A stretch of 64,000 bases of DNA from Streptomyces sp. TP-A0356 (GTDB lineage Bacteria > Actinomycetota > Actinomycetes > Streptomycetales > Streptomycetaceae). Position 1 is the stretch's first letter, and each line of letters starts with the position of its first letter. The notes beneath the pieces were generated by a model, which did no database searches, had not been told where the DNA came from, and saw nothing but the letters and a program-made list of their open reading frames with translations. The DNA is taken from positions 310,001 to 374,000 of the forward strand of contig NZ_BBZJ01000013.1 in the NCBI RefSeq assembly GCF_001417775.1, given 5' to 3'. Below are positions 27,472 to 36,359 of this stretch, piece after piece. The translations under genes were made by a program, and so were the position numbers.

Positions 27472-28311
27472 TCAGTCGCCCTCCTGCCGTCCCTCCATCG
27501 CCAGCAGCTCCTCGTTCGGGATCGCCCCGCCGAAGCGGCGGTCCCGGGAGGCGAACTCCACGCACGCCCGCCACAGGTCGCGGCGGTCGAAGTCGGGCCA
27601 CAGGACGTCCTGGAAGACCATCTCGGCGTAGGCGCTCTGCCAGATCAGGTAGTTGGAGGTGCGCTGCTCGCCGCTCGGCCGCAGGAACAGGTCCACATCC
27701 GGCATGTCCGGGTAGTACAGGTACCGCGCGAGGGTCTTCTCGTCGACCTTCGACGGGTCGAGCCTGCCCGCCTTCACGTCCTCCGCCAGGGCCTTCGCCG
27801 CGTCCGCGATCTCGGCACGGCCGCCGTAGTTCATGCAGAAGTACAGCGTGAGCCGGTCGTTGCCCTTGGTCTGCTCCTGGGCGACCTGGAGCTCCTTGGC
27901 CACCGACTTCCACAGCCTGGGCATACGGCCGACCCAGCGCACCCGGATGCCCAGTTCGTCGAGCTGGTCGCGGGTCTTGCGGATGAAGTCACGGTTGAAG
28001 TTCATCAGGAAGCGGACCTCGTCCGGCGAGCGCTTCCAGTTCTCGGTGGAGAAGGCGTACAGGGAGATGTTCCCGACACCCATCTCGATCGCGCCCTGGA
28101 GCACGTCCAGCACACGCTCGGCGCCCACCTTGTGACCCTCGGTGCGCGGCAGCCCCCGCTCCTTGGCCCACCGGCCGTTGCCGTCCATGACGATCGCGAC
28201 GTGCTTCGGGACCAGCTCGCCCGGCAGCTTGGGCGGGCGGGCACCGGACGGATGCGGCTCCGGCGTCCTGTACTCGCGGCGCTGGCGCCCCAGGATCCCG
28301 CGTACGGCCAT
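27472..28311 (-). CDS. uppS: Isoprenyl transferase (cis-prenyltransferase)
   Basis: 279 residues. The catalytic Asp is in [21 protein letters not shown] and [14 protein letters not shown] are the other conserved regions. It makes long-chain polyprenyl diphosphates for cell-wall lipid carriers. Short-chain Z-prenyl synthases share this fold, so product length is not certain. ATG 28311 is used; the frame runs on into recO without a plausible earlier start. It follows recO in the usual actinobacterial order. Confidence 0.94.
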   Translation of the reverse strand: MAVRGILGRQRREYRTPEPHPSGARPPKLPGELVPKHVAIVMDGNGRWAKERGLPRTEGHKVGAERVLDVLQGAIEMGVGNISLYAFSTENWKRSPDEVRFLMNFNRDFIRKTRDQLDELGIRVRWVGRMPRLWKSVAKELQVAQEQTKGNDRLTLYFCMNYGGRAEIADAAKALAEDVKAGRLDPSKVDEKTLARYLYYPDMPDVDLFLRPSGEQRTSNYLIWQSAYAEMVFQDVLWPDFDRRDLWRACVEFASRDRRFGGAIPNEELLAMEGRQEGD

Positions 28312-28355
28312 GTGCTCTCGTCTCCCTCGATGTGCTGTCGCGATCCGCTGTCGCT

Positions 28356-29102
28356 CTACTGTTCCACGTACCGAAGCGAGCGCAGTCCGCGCTCCAGGTG
28401 CCAGTGCAGATACGCCGACACCAGTCCGCTGCCCTCCCGGACGTACCGCGGCTCGCACGCGTCCGCGGTCTCCCAGTCTCCCGTCAGCAGCGCGCCGAGC
28501 AGTTCCAGGGCTCCCGGTGAAGGCACGACGCTGCCGGGCACCCGGCAGTCGGCGCAGACGGCCCCGCCGGACGCGACCGAGAAGAACCGGTTCGGACCGG
28601 GCATGCCGCACTTCGCGCAGTCGCTGAAGCTGGGCGCGTAGCCGTTGACCGCGAGGGAGCGCAGCAGGAACGCGTCCAGCACGAGATGCGGCGCGTGCTC
28701 GCCCCGGGCGAGGGTGCGCAGCCCGCCGACGAGCAGCAGATACTGCTGGACCGCCGGCTCGCCCTCGTGATCGGTGAACCGCTCGGCGGTCTCCAGCATG
28801 GCGGTCCCGGCCGTGTAGCGCGCGTAGTCGGTCACGATCCCGCCGCCGTACGGGGCGATGGTCTCGCTCTGCGTGCACAGCGGCAGCCCGCGCCCCACCA
28901 GCTCACTTCCGCGCGCGAAGAACTGCACGTCCACGTGCGAGAAGGGCTCCAGCCGGGCCCCGAACTTCGACTTGGTGCGGCGCACGCCGCGGGCCACGGC
29001 GCGTACGCGTCCGTGACCGCGCGTGAGCAGCGTGATGATCCGGTCCGCCTCACCCAGCTTCTGGGTGCGCAGCACGATGCCGTCGTCGCGGAACAGACTC
29101 AT
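28356..29102 (-). CDS. recO: DNA repair protein RecO
   Basis: About 248 residues. An OB-fold N-terminus ([25 protein letters not shown]) is followed by a helical domain with a zinc site of four Cys (DCAKCGMPG and VCADCR). It anneals ssDNA and loads RecA in recombinational repair. ATG 29102 gives the usual N-terminus; ATG 29111 is an alternative. It lies 44 bases upstream of uppS. Confidence 0.95.
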   Translation of the reverse strand: MSLFRDDGIVLRTQKLGEADRIITLLTRGHGRVRAVARGVRRTKSKFGARLEPFSHVDVQFFARGSELVGRGLPLCTQSETIAPYGGGIVTDYARYTAGTAMLETAERFTDHEGEPAVQQYLLLVGGLRTLARGEHAPHLVLDAFLLRSLAVNGYAPSFSDCAKCGMPGPNRFFSVASGGAVCADCRVPGSVVPSPGALELLGALLTGDWETADACEPRYVREGSGLVSAYLHWHLERGLRSLRYVEQ

Positions 29103-29174
29103 GGGAGCCATTCTCGCCTACGGCGGGCGCGCCCCGGGCCGGGCCGGCCCCTTTCGGTCCCGCCTCCATCTCCT

Positions 29175-29390
29175 TCAAGGCACCTCACCGCGGCTGCGGG
29201 CGTTGGCGTACGCGGTGGCGGCCCTGAGGCGTTCCGCCTGGGTGGCGACGCGCACGGCCTCCGGTTCCACGTCCCACTCCTTGCCTCCGCCGTACGGTCT
29301 CAGCTGTACGTACGGGCCCTCGTGCCCCATCACCACGCCCACCCTTCCGGTCCGGATGTCCACGGCGTACGACCCGATCGGCGGCTTCAT
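29175..29390 (-). CDS. Conserved small protein of the Scr1/DUF397 neighbourhood
   Basis: 71 residues with no family name that I can give. It is rich in Gly and Tyr at the N-terminus (IGSYAVDIRTGRVGVVMGHEG), probably a small beta barrel, and ends in a helix (ATQAERLRAATAYANAR). The ATG at 29390 overlaps the stop of the next small gene (ATGA) and has GGGAGG ahead, which supports real translation. The pair is divergent from an Scr1-type regulator. Confidence 0.7.
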   Translation of the reverse strand: MKPPIGSYAVDIRTGRVGVVMGHEGPYVQLRPYGGGKEWDVEPEAVRVATQAERLRAATAYANARSRGEVP

Positions 29391-29638
29391 CCCACCTCCC
29401 TCGCCCGCTGCGGGCGCAGGGCCGCCGTGAGCCGTGCGGCGACATCGACGGAACAGCCGCCCAATTCCACCAGCGGACAGGGAGCCTCGCGCGCCAGACT
29501 CGCCGGGTCGAGCCGGAGGGACGGCAACGTGATTCCGGCGTCCGCGAGCGCCGCCCGTAATTCCTTCACTGCTTCCTCCGCCTCTTCGACGCAGCGCGCC
29601 GAGTGTCGTCCCCCGAGTGATACGTGTACTGCAGCCAC
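29387..29638 (-). CDS. Small protein coupled to the 71-residue gene
   Basis: 83 residues starting at GTG 29638. A long amphipathic helix (CVEEAEEAVKELRAALADAG) precedes a segment with two Cys (REAPCPLVELGGCSVDVAARL). Function unknown. It is first in a two-gene unit divergent from the XRE gene and could be controlled by it. Confidence 0.6.
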   Translation of the reverse strand: MAAVHVSLGGRHSARCVEEAEEAVKELRAALADAGITLPSLRLDPASLAREAPCPLVELGGCSVDVAARLTAALRPQRAREVG

Positions 29639-29754
29639 CGTGCTCCCCTTCCCTTTCGACTTTTACGCTTCGTCTCTCCATGGTGACGCTCTGCATCTAC
29701 ACTCGGCAGGTGTCTGTGCTCTACAAGTGCGTGGCAGCGGAGGGGCGTTGGGCC

Positions 29755-30588
29755 ATGGCCAACGGTGCACGCCAGGCGGCGTGGGAGTTCTTCGGCGCGG
29801 AGCTGAAACGACGGCGGGAGAACGCGGGATTCACTCAAGTGGAGCTGGGCGCCCGGGTATTCGTCTCCGGCGGCTACATCGGCCAATTCGAACAGGCAAT
29901 TCGCAAGCCGCAGTTGGACGTCGCCCAGCGGATCGACGAGGTCCTGCAAACCGAGGGCTTTTTCGAGCGAACGTGGCGAAAGCTGATTGATGACAAGCGG
30001 TATGCGGACCATTTCGCGGAGGTGGTCGAGCTTGAGCGGCTGGCCACGAAGATCTGCGAGTTCGCGCCGACGTTGGTGCCGGGGCTGTTGCAGACCGCGG
30101 AGTACACGCGGGCGGTGACGCTGGCGAGCAACCCGTTCGTCACCGAGGAGTACATCCAGGAGAAGGTGACGGCCCGCGTGGAGCGGGCCCAGATCCTGGC
30201 CGACGCTGCACGGCCCGTGTATTGGGCGATCTTGCACGAGCACGTGGTGCGCATTCCGGTCGGGGGTGAGGCCAAGATGGCCGCCCAGTTGGACCACATC
30301 GCGGAACTGGCACGGCAGCGGAGGGTCCTGGTGCAGGTGCTGCCGACGAGTGTGGGCGCGTACCCGCTCATGGGCCGGATGGTCAGGCTCTTCGAGTTCG
30401 AGGACGCGCCCCCAACCACCTATACGGAGGCGGTGTATTCGGGGAACCTGCTCGACGATCCGGCCCTGGTGAAGCGTGTGCAGGGGGCATACGATCTGCT
30501 CAGGGCCGCCGCGCTGCCGCTGAAGGCGTCCCTGGCCCTGATCGAGTCGGCGGCGGAGGACCACAGACGATGCGCGGGTACGACCTGA
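29755..30588 (+). CDS. Scr1-type XRE regulator (DUF5753)
   Basis: 277 residues. The XRE HTH is at about 10-70 (LKRRRENAGFTQVELGARVFVSGGYIGQFEQ) and is followed by the DUF5753 ligand domain with FAPTLVPGLLQTAEYTRAV and LVQVLPTSVGAYPLM. ATG 29755 is chosen (GGAGGGG ahead); the frame extends upstream to 29617 into the divergent gene. It overlaps the DUF397 gene by 19 bases. These pairs are very common in Streptomyces and are described as toxin-antitoxin-like regulatory modules. Confidence 0.9.
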   Translation: MANGARQAAWEFFGAELKRRRENAGFTQVELGARVFVSGGYIGQFEQAIRKPQLDVAQRIDEVLQTEGFFERTWRKLIDDKRYADHFAEVVELERLATKICEFAPTLVPGLLQTAEYTRAVTLASNPFVTEEYIQEKVTARVERAQILADAARPVYWAILHEHVVRIPVGGEAKMAAQLDHIAELARQRRVLVQVLPTSVGAYPLMGRMVRLFEFEDAPPTTYTEAVYSGNLLDDPALVKRVQGAYDLLRAAALPLKASLALIESAAEDHRRCAGTT

Positions 30589-30764
30589 GCAACGCCCGCT
30601 GGCGCAAGAGCAGCCACAGCGACGACAACGGAGGCGACTGCGTCGAGGTCGCCGACGGAGTCCCCGGAGTCGTCCCCGTCCGTGACAGCAAGGTGCCCGG
30701 CGGTCCCGTGCTCCTCATCCGTCCGGCGGCCTGGACGCAGTTCATCCGTGACGTCACACGCTGA
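30570..30764 (+). CDS. DUF397 small protein
   Basis: 64 residues with the complete family pattern: WRKSSHSDDNGGDCVEVAD, VPVRDSK and the C-terminal WTQFIRDV. Always paired with a DUF5753 XRE gene, as here. It probably counteracts or modulates the partner regulator. Confidence 0.92.
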   Translation: MRGYDLSNARWRKSSHSDDNGGDCVEVADGVPGVVPVRDSKVPGGPVLLIRPAAWTQFIRDVTR

Positions 30765-30799
30765 GCTCGTGGCGGCCGTACAGCGGAGTGCCGTGCCGC

Positions 30800-31537
30800 T
30801 CAGAGGCCCGAAGGCTCCCCGTACTCCTGGGCCGTTCGGGCCTCGATCCCCCGGAAGTGCTCCGTCATCGCCCGCTCCGCCCCCTCGACGTCCCGCGCCC
30901 GCAGCGCGGTGACGATGTCGCGGTGGCGGCGGGCCGTCAGGACCGGGGTGGCGCCGTCCGACCAGTCCCGGGCCCGGGCGACCCGTCTGAACACCGTCCA
31001 GAACGCGCCCAGCAGCTGCGGCACCAGCGCGTTCCCGAGTGAGCCGTACAGCAACTCGTGGAACTCCCGGTCGAGTTCGGGAAACGAGCGGCCCTCGCGC
31101 CCCGCCGCCTCCATCCGGGCCACCACCGCATCCAGACGGTCCAGCTCCGGCTCGGACAGCGTCATGGCGACCCTGCGGATCAACCCCTCCTCCAGCACCT
31201 CGCGCACCTGGAGGATCTCGCTCAGGGCGTCCACCTCGTCGTCGGGCCGGGTGAGCGTGCGGAAGGTGAGCCCATCGACGAACGGGGTCAGCGACGCCTG
31301 CCCCACATACGTCCCGTATCCGTGTCTGATCTCCACGATGTCGAGCGCCTGGAGGGCCTTGAGCGCCTCGCGGACGGAGTTGCGGCTCACCCCGAGGTCC
31401 TCCATCAACTCCGACTCGGTGGGCAGCGGCGCACCGGGCCGGAGTTTGCGATCGAGGATGAGCTGCATGACCTCACGCTGAATCCGGCTGCTCACACGCC
31501 GCGCGGTCCTGCGCCGGTTCCCGGGCTCCTGAGACAT
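30800..31537 (-). CDS. FadR-type GntR regulator, candidate sialic-acid repressor
   Basis: 245 residues. The N-terminal winged HTH (PTESELMEDLGVSRNSVREALKALQ) is followed by a helical FCD effector domain with metal-type residues (ELDREFHELLYGS, RRHRDIVTALRARDVEGAERAMTEHF). Divergent from the ABC importer, so it probably represses it. Neighbouring sialidase and aldolase genes make N-acetylneuraminate or a related sugar acid the likely effector (inference). ATG 31537 is used; ATG 31546 is possible and neither has an SD, so the mRNA may be leaderless. Confidence 0.85.
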   Translation of the reverse strand: MSQEPGNRRRTARRVSSRIQREVMQLILDRKLRPGAPLPTESELMEDLGVSRNSVREALKALQALDIVEIRHGYGTYVGQASLTPFVDGLTFRTLTRPDDEVDALSEILQVREVLEEGLIRRVAMTLSEPELDRLDAVVARMEAAGREGRSFPELDREFHELLYGSLGNALVPQLLGAFWTVFRRVARARDWSDGATPVLTARRHRDIVTALRARDVEGAERAMTEHFRGIEARTAQEYGEPSGL

Positions 31538-31585
31538 GCGCCGCATCGTACGCGCGCGGCTGTCGGACGTCTCTGCCCCCGGGAC

Positions 31586-31594
31586 GGATATACC
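31586..31594. promoter_or_regulatory. GGTATA-containing palindromic site near the FadR-type gene
   Basis: GGATATACC reads GGTATATCC on the minus strand and therefore contains GGTATA, the hexamer known to be bound by E. coli NanR. It lies about 50 bases upstream of the regulator start. A single copy is weak evidence. Confidence 0.3.
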
Positions 31595-31663
31595 GCCAAC
31601 TACCCCGATTTCACGGCTCCATTGGTCGTACCTTTGGCGGCTACGCCATTCGTGTAAGGGCCC

Positions 31664-31692
31664 TTGACCGCCCCCGCGCCCCCTCCTATGGT
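31664..31692 (+). promoter_or_regulatory. Promoter of the family-5 ABC importer operon
   Basis: TTGACC (31664-31669) and TATGGT (31687-31692) with a 17-base spacer. A GACGT direct repeat (TGACGTAGGACGTC) follows just downstream of the expected start and could be the repressor site. About 85 bases of untranslated leader precede the GTG at 31785. Confidence 0.6.
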
Positions 31693-31784
31693 CACGCTGC
31701 CGCCCATGACGTAGGACGTCGTATCTCCGCCATCGTCGAGCCCTGTCCGAAGCCTTCCCTCGGACCACCTTTGCTGGAGGAACC

Positions 31785-33413
31785 GTGCGCGACGTGACCC
31801 CCGACGTACCGGCGCCGGCCCGCCGGGCGTTCCTGAAGTACTCCGGCGCGCTGGGCGCGGCCGCCGCCCTCTCCTCGTCGCTGGCCGCCTGTTCCTCGGG
31901 CCCGGAGTCGACCAACGACACCGGCAGCGGGGGCGGCGGCGACCGGACGCTGACGGCGGTCATCGGCTACGGCAACGACGGCAGCTGGGACCCCACGCAG
32001 ACCGCCTCCGCCTTCTGCATGGCCGCCAACAACCACATCTACGAAGGCCTGCTCGACACCGACCCGATCACGCGGAAGCCGTACGCGGCGCTCGCCACCG
32101 AGGTGCCGAAGGACCTCGGCGGCACGTCCTGGAGGTTCACTCTGCGGGCGGGGGCGAAGTTCCACGACGGACAGCCGGTCACGGCCGACGACGTCGTCTT
32201 CGTCTTCGACCGGATCCTGGACCCGAACACCCAGACCCTGGCCAAGGGGTTCTTCGCGAGCTGGCTGAGGGAAGTCCGCGGGATCGACGAGCGGAACGTG
32301 GAACTGGTGCTCAAGTTCCCCTTCCCTGAGGGGATCGCCCGGCTGACGCTGGCGAAGATCATGCCGAAGCACGTCTTCTCCAGGCCCGGCGCCTGGGACG
32401 ACGCGATCAAGGGCAAGGCGGTCGGCTCCGGACCGTACCGGCAGACCGCACACCATCCCAAGTCGAACACCACCTTCGAGGCGTTCGCCGACTACAACGG
32501 GCCACGCAGGCCCGCCTTCAAGAGGATGAACTGGCTCACGATCGTCGATGCCGCGTCCCGCGTCGCCAGGATCTCCGGGACCGACGCGGGGGCGCAGATC
32601 GCGGACAACATCCCGTACGCCAACATCGAACAGCTCAGGAAGGGTGGTCTCACGGTCGAGGGCGGGGCCGGGATGAACAACCTGTTCCTGATGTTCAACA
32701 CCCGGCACAAGCCCTTCGACGACATCCGCGTCCGGCAGGCACTGCACTACGCGATCGACACCGGCAAGATGGTCCAGGTTGCCCTCAAGGGGCACGGGAA
32801 GCCTTCGAGCTCCTTCCTGAACGAGGGCAATCCGGGCTACCGGCGGGCGAGGACCGTCTACGACCACGACCCCGAGAAGGCGAAGCGGCTCCTGAAGGAG
32901 GCCGGGGTCAGCGGGCTGAAGATCGACGTCCTGGCCGTGAACGTGAGCTGGATCGTCGACTGCCTGCCGACCATCAAGGCGTCCTGGGACGCGATCGGCG
33001 TGGAGACGACGCTGTCGCCGCAGGAGACCACGGCCGTCTTCACCAAGATGGACCAGAAGCAGGACTACCAGGTCGTCGCCGCCGCCTCGAACCCCAACCA
33101 GTTCGGCCTCGACGCCGACCTGATCATGCACTACAACTACGGCCCGCAGAACCTGTGGATGCAGTACGCCCGCTGGGCCGACGACCCCGTCGCGAGGAAG
33201 CTCTTCCAGGACATGGACCGGGCGACCCGGGAGTCGGACCCGGAGAGGAAGAAGGCGATGATCCAGGACTACATCGACGTCGTCGCCGAGCAGGCCGTGC
33301 TCTACCCCGTCGTCCACAACGAGCTGATGACGGCCTGGGACCCGAAGAAGCTCACGGGGACAAGGGCCCAGCCCTACCCGGGCGTCAACCTCCTCCAGGC
33401 CTCCTGGGTCTAG
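31785..33413 (+). CDS. ABC importer substrate-binding lipoprotein, peptide/sialic-acid (family 5) type
   Basis: 542 residues. A twin-arginine-like start (PARRAFLKYSGALG) leads to the lipobox SLAAC. The rest is the large two-domain SBP_bac_5 fold (YEGLLDTDPITRKPYAALATE, GQPVTADDVVFVFDRI, VRQALHYAIDTGKMVQVAL). Starts at GTG 31785 with GGAGG ahead. The fold carries oligopeptides, nickel, opines or, in SatA/SiaE, sialic acid; locus context favours the last. Dipeptide transport is the main alternative. Confidence 0.85.
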   Translation: MRDVTPDVPAPARRAFLKYSGALGAAAALSSSLAACSSGPESTNDTGSGGGGDRTLTAVIGYGNDGSWDPTQTASAFCMAANNHIYEGLLDTDPITRKPYAALATEVPKDLGGTSWRFTLRAGAKFHDGQPVTADDVVFVFDRILDPNTQTLAKGFFASWLREVRGIDERNVELVLKFPFPEGIARLTLAKIMPKHVFSRPGAWDDAIKGKAVGSGPYRQTAHHPKSNTTFEAFADYNGPRRPAFKRMNWLTIVDAASRVARISGTDAGAQIADNIPYANIEQLRKGGLTVEGGAGMNNLFLMFNTRHKPFDDIRVRQALHYAIDTGKMVQVALKGHGKPSSSFLNEGNPGYRRARTVYDHDPEKAKRLLKEAGVSGLKIDVLAVNVSWIVDCLPTIKASWDAIGVETTLSPQETTAVFTKMDQKQDYQVVAAASNPNQFGLDADLIMHYNYGPQNLWMQYARWADDPVARKLFQDMDRATRESDPERKKAMIQDYIDVVAEQAVLYPVVHNELMTAWDPKKLTGTRAQPYPGVNLLQASWV

Positions 33414-33432
33414 CGACAGGGGAGTTGCATCC

Positions 33433-34395
33433 GTGCTCGCCATCGCCAGGATCCTGGCCCGCCGCGTCCTCCTGCTGGTGCCGCTGCTGCTGGGCATCGT
33501 GCTGTTCGTGTTCCTGGTGATGCGGTTCTCGGACGTGGACCCGGCGTCCGCGTTCTTCCAGGGCGCCAACCCGACACCGGGGCAACTGCACGACTTCCGG
33601 CAGCGCAACGGCCTGCTCGATCCGCTGCCGGTGCGGTACGCGCACTTCGTGGGCGATCTGCTCCACGGCGACATGGGCACCAGCGCGCTGACCCGGGCGC
33701 CGGTGGTCGACCAGGTCACCACCGCCCTGCCGCTCACCCTCCAGCTCACCTTCCTGGGGCTCGTCATCGCGGTGGTGCTGGCGCTGCTCGGCGGAGTGAC
33801 GGCCGCGATCCATCGGGACCGGCTGCCGGACCAGATCATCCGGGTGGTGTCCCTGACCGGGGTCGCCGCCCCCGGCTTCTGGCTGGCGCTGCTGATGATC
33901 CAGTACCTGGCCGTGGACCAGGGCTGGTTCCCGACCGGCGGCTACGTCAATCCCGCCGACTCCCTCACCGGCTGGCTGCGGACGATGACGCTGCCCGCCT
34001 TCGCGCTGTCGCTGCCGGTGGCGGCGCAGCTGACCAGGATCGTGCGGACGGCCGTGGTGGAGGAGCTGGACAAGGACTACGTACGGACGGCGATCGGCAG
34101 CGGGCTGCCGCCGCGGGTGGTCGTAGGGCGGAACGTCCTGCGCAACGCCCTGATCAATCCCCTGACGGTGCTGGGGCTGCGCGTGGGGTATCTGCTGGGC
34201 GGCGCGGTCGTCATCGAGACGATCTTCTCCCTGCCCGGGATGGGCAAGCTGATGATCGACGCCGTCCAGAACGGCGATCCGGCCGTCGTGCAGGGCGTGG
34301 TGCTGACCACGGCGACCGGCTTCGTGGTCGTCAACCTCGTCATCGACATCCTGTATCTGCTGGTCAATCCGCGACTGAGGGATGCGGCCCGATGA
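33433..34395 (+). CDS. ABC importer permease 1 (DppB/SatB-like)
   Basis: 320 residues, about six hydrophobic helices, with the binding-protein-dependent transport motif (YVRTAIGSGLPPRVVVGRNVLRNALI, the EAA-type loop). Starts at GTG 33433 behind GGGAG, 19 bases after the substrate-binding gene. It overlaps the next gene by 4 bases. Confidence 0.9.
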   Translation: MLAIARILARRVLLLVPLLLGIVLFVFLVMRFSDVDPASAFFQGANPTPGQLHDFRQRNGLLDPLPVRYAHFVGDLLHGDMGTSALTRAPVVDQVTTALPLTLQLTFLGLVIAVVLALLGGVTAAIHRDRLPDQIIRVVSLTGVAAPGFWLALLMIQYLAVDQGWFPTGGYVNPADSLTGWLRTMTLPAFALSLPVAAQLTRIVRTAVVEELDKDYVRTAIGSGLPPRVVVGRNVLRNALINPLTVLGLRVGYLLGGAVVIETIFSLPGMGKLMIDAVQNGDPAVVQGVVLTTATGFVVVNLVIDILYLLVNPRLRDAAR

Positions 34396-36359
34396 TCGGG
34401 CGCAAGAGCCTCACCGAGGCCCTCTCCCGTTCCGGCATCCGGCTGCGGGGATGGCGCCGGCTGCCGCCGCTGTCGAAGGCCGCGGTGTGCTTCCTGGCGG
34501 TCGTCGTCCTGGTGGCGGTGCTCGCGCAGCTGATCGCCCCGCACGACCCGCTCGACCAGCAGGAACCCGTCGACGGCAGCGGGCATCCGTCCGCCGCCCA
34601 CTGGATGGGCCAGGACAGCCTCGGCCGCGACATCCTGAGCCGGCTGATGTACGGCGCCCGCTGGTCCCTGGCCATCGGGCTCGGCGCGACCGCCCTCGCC
34701 CTGGTCGTGGGCGCCCTGCTCGGCTCGGTCGCGGCGACCTCCCGCAAGGCGGTCGACGAGACGCTGATGCGCTGCCTGGACATCGTCATGGCGTTCCCCG
34801 GCATCGCGCTCGCGGCCGTCCTCGTCGCCGTCTTCGGCGGTGGCATCACGGTGCTGATCTGCGCGATCGCGTTCCTGTTCACCCCGCCGGTCGCCAGGGT
34901 CGTACGGGCGAACGTCCTCGACCAGTACGGCGAGGACTATGTGACGGCGGAACGCGTCATCGGCGCCCGGACGCCCCACATCGTGCTGCGGCACGTGGCG
35001 GTCAACTGCGCCGCGCCCGTTCTGGTGTTCTGCACGGTCCAGGTCGCCGAGGCCATCGTGTTCGAGGCGTCGCTGTCCTTCATCGGGGCGGGCGTGCGCC
35101 CTCCGGACCCGTCCTGGGGCAGCGTCATCGCGGACGGCAAGAACATGGTCCTGACCGGCGGCTGGTGGGCGACGGTCTGCCCAGGGCTGCTGATGCTGAT
35201 CACGGTCCTCTCGCTGAACATCCTGTCCGAGGGCGTCTCGGACGCGTGGGCGGCTCCGCCGGCCCGGGACGTGGACGTGCGCGACGACCGCCTGGCGGCG
35301 CCGGAGCCCGGCAGCGGCGAGGTGGTGCCGTTGCCCGGCCTGACCGAGGCGGCGCGGCGGCTGCGCTCCCGTGCCCGCCCCCTGCCCGGCGGCCGGCCGG
35401 TGCTGGCGGTGGAGAACCTCGCCATCTCCTTCCCCGGGCGCCACCGAGGCGTGGACGTCGTCGACGGTATCGGCTTCGAGGTGCGCCCCGGCGAAGTCCT
35501 CGGCCTGGTGGGCGAGTCGGGCTGCGGCAAGTCGCTGACGGCCCTCGCGGTGATGGGCCTGGAGCCCAAGGGTGCCCAGGTGCGCGGCCAGGTGCGGTTC
35601 GGGCAGCGGCAGTTGGTGGGGGAACCGATGCGGGTGCGCAGGGGGCTGCTGGGCCACGAGATGGCGATGATCTACCAGGACGCCCTGTCGTCGCTGAATC
35701 CGGCGATGACGATCCGGGCGCAGCTCAAACAGGTCGTACGGCGGGGCGGTCGGCGCGCCCCCGCCGAGCTGCTGACCCTGGTGGGACTGGACCCCGAGCG
35801 CACCCTGCGCAGCTACCCGCACGAACTCTCCGGCGGGCAGCGTCAGCGCGTCCTGATCGCCATGGCGCTCTCGCGCGACCCCAAGCTGATCGTCGCCGAC
35901 GAGCCGACGACCGCGCTCGACGTGACGGTGCAGGCACAGATCATCTCCCTGCTGCTTGGGCTGCGGGAGGAGCTGGGCTTCGCGCTGATCCTCGTCTCGC
36001 ACGACCTGGCGCTGGTCGCGGACGTCACGGACCGGGTGGCCGTGATGTACGGCGGGCAGATCGTCGAGACGGGCGTGACCGCGAACCTGGTGGAGGCACC
36101 GGCCCATCACTACACACGCGGGCTGCTCGGCAGCGTGCTGTCACTGGAGTCGGCGGCCGAGCGGATGACGCAGATCAAGGGTGTCGTGCCCGCCCCCGCG
36201 GACTTCCCCGCGGGCTGCCGCTTCGCGGACCGCTGCCCGCTGGCGAGCGAGGTGTGCCGGACGACGGCGCCCGCTGCGGTGGGGACGCGGACGCACACGG
36301 CAGCCTGTCACCATCCGGCGGTCGACCTGGTGACGACGCAGAGCAAGGCGGTCAAGTGA
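34392..36359 (+). CDS. Fused ABC permease and ATPase subunit (SatC/SiaG-like)
   Basis: 655 residues in two parts. Residues 1 to about 295 are a DppC-type permease (LGRDILSRLMYGARWSLAIG, the EAA loop ADYVTAE/HIVLRHVAVNCAAPVLVF). About 335-655 is an oligopeptide-type ATPase (Walker A GESGCGKS, signature LSGGQRQR, Walker B LIVADEP, C-terminal Cys-rich oligo/dipeptide motif FADRCPLASEVC). In most family-5 importers these are two genes. The fusion is, as I recall it, a feature of sialic-acid importers such as SatABCD of Haemophilus ducreyi and SiaEFGI of Corynebacterium. Confidence 0.88.
   Translation: MIGRKSLTEALSRSGIRLRGWRRLPPLSKAAVCFLAVVVLVAVLAQLIAPHDPLDQQEPVDGSGHPSAAHWMGQDSLGRDILSRLMYGARWSLAIGLGATALALVVGALLGSVAATSRKAVDETLMRCLDIVMAFPGIALAAVLVAVFGGGITVLICAIAFLFTPPVARVVRANVLDQYGEDYVTAERVIGARTPHIVLRHVAVNCAAPVLVFCTVQVAEAIVFEASLSFIGAGVRPPDPSWGSVIADGKNMVLTGGWWATVCPGLLMLITVLSLNILSEGVSDAWAAPPARDVDVRDDRLAAPEPGSGEVVPLPGLTEAARRLRSRARPLPGGRPVLAVENLAISFPGRHRGVDVVDGIGFEVRPGEVLGLVGESGCGKSLTALAVMGLEPKGAQVRGQVRFGQRQLVGEPMRVRRGLLGHEMAMIYQDALSSLNPAMTIRAQLKQVVRRGGRRAPAELLTLVGLDPERTLRSYPHELSGGQRQRVLIAMALSRDPKLIVADEPTTALDVTVQAQIISLLLGLREELGFALILVSHDLALVADVTDRVAVMYGGQIVETGVTANLVEAPAHHYTRGLLGSVLSLESAAERMTQIKGVVPAPADFPAGCRFADRCPLASEVCRTTAPAAVGTRTHTAACHHPAVDLVTTQSKAVK

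Noticed and set aside
34382..36355. Plus-strand frame overlapping the fused ABC subunit
   Set aside because: It is another frame of the fused gene; only the part from GTG 36356 is the second ATPase.
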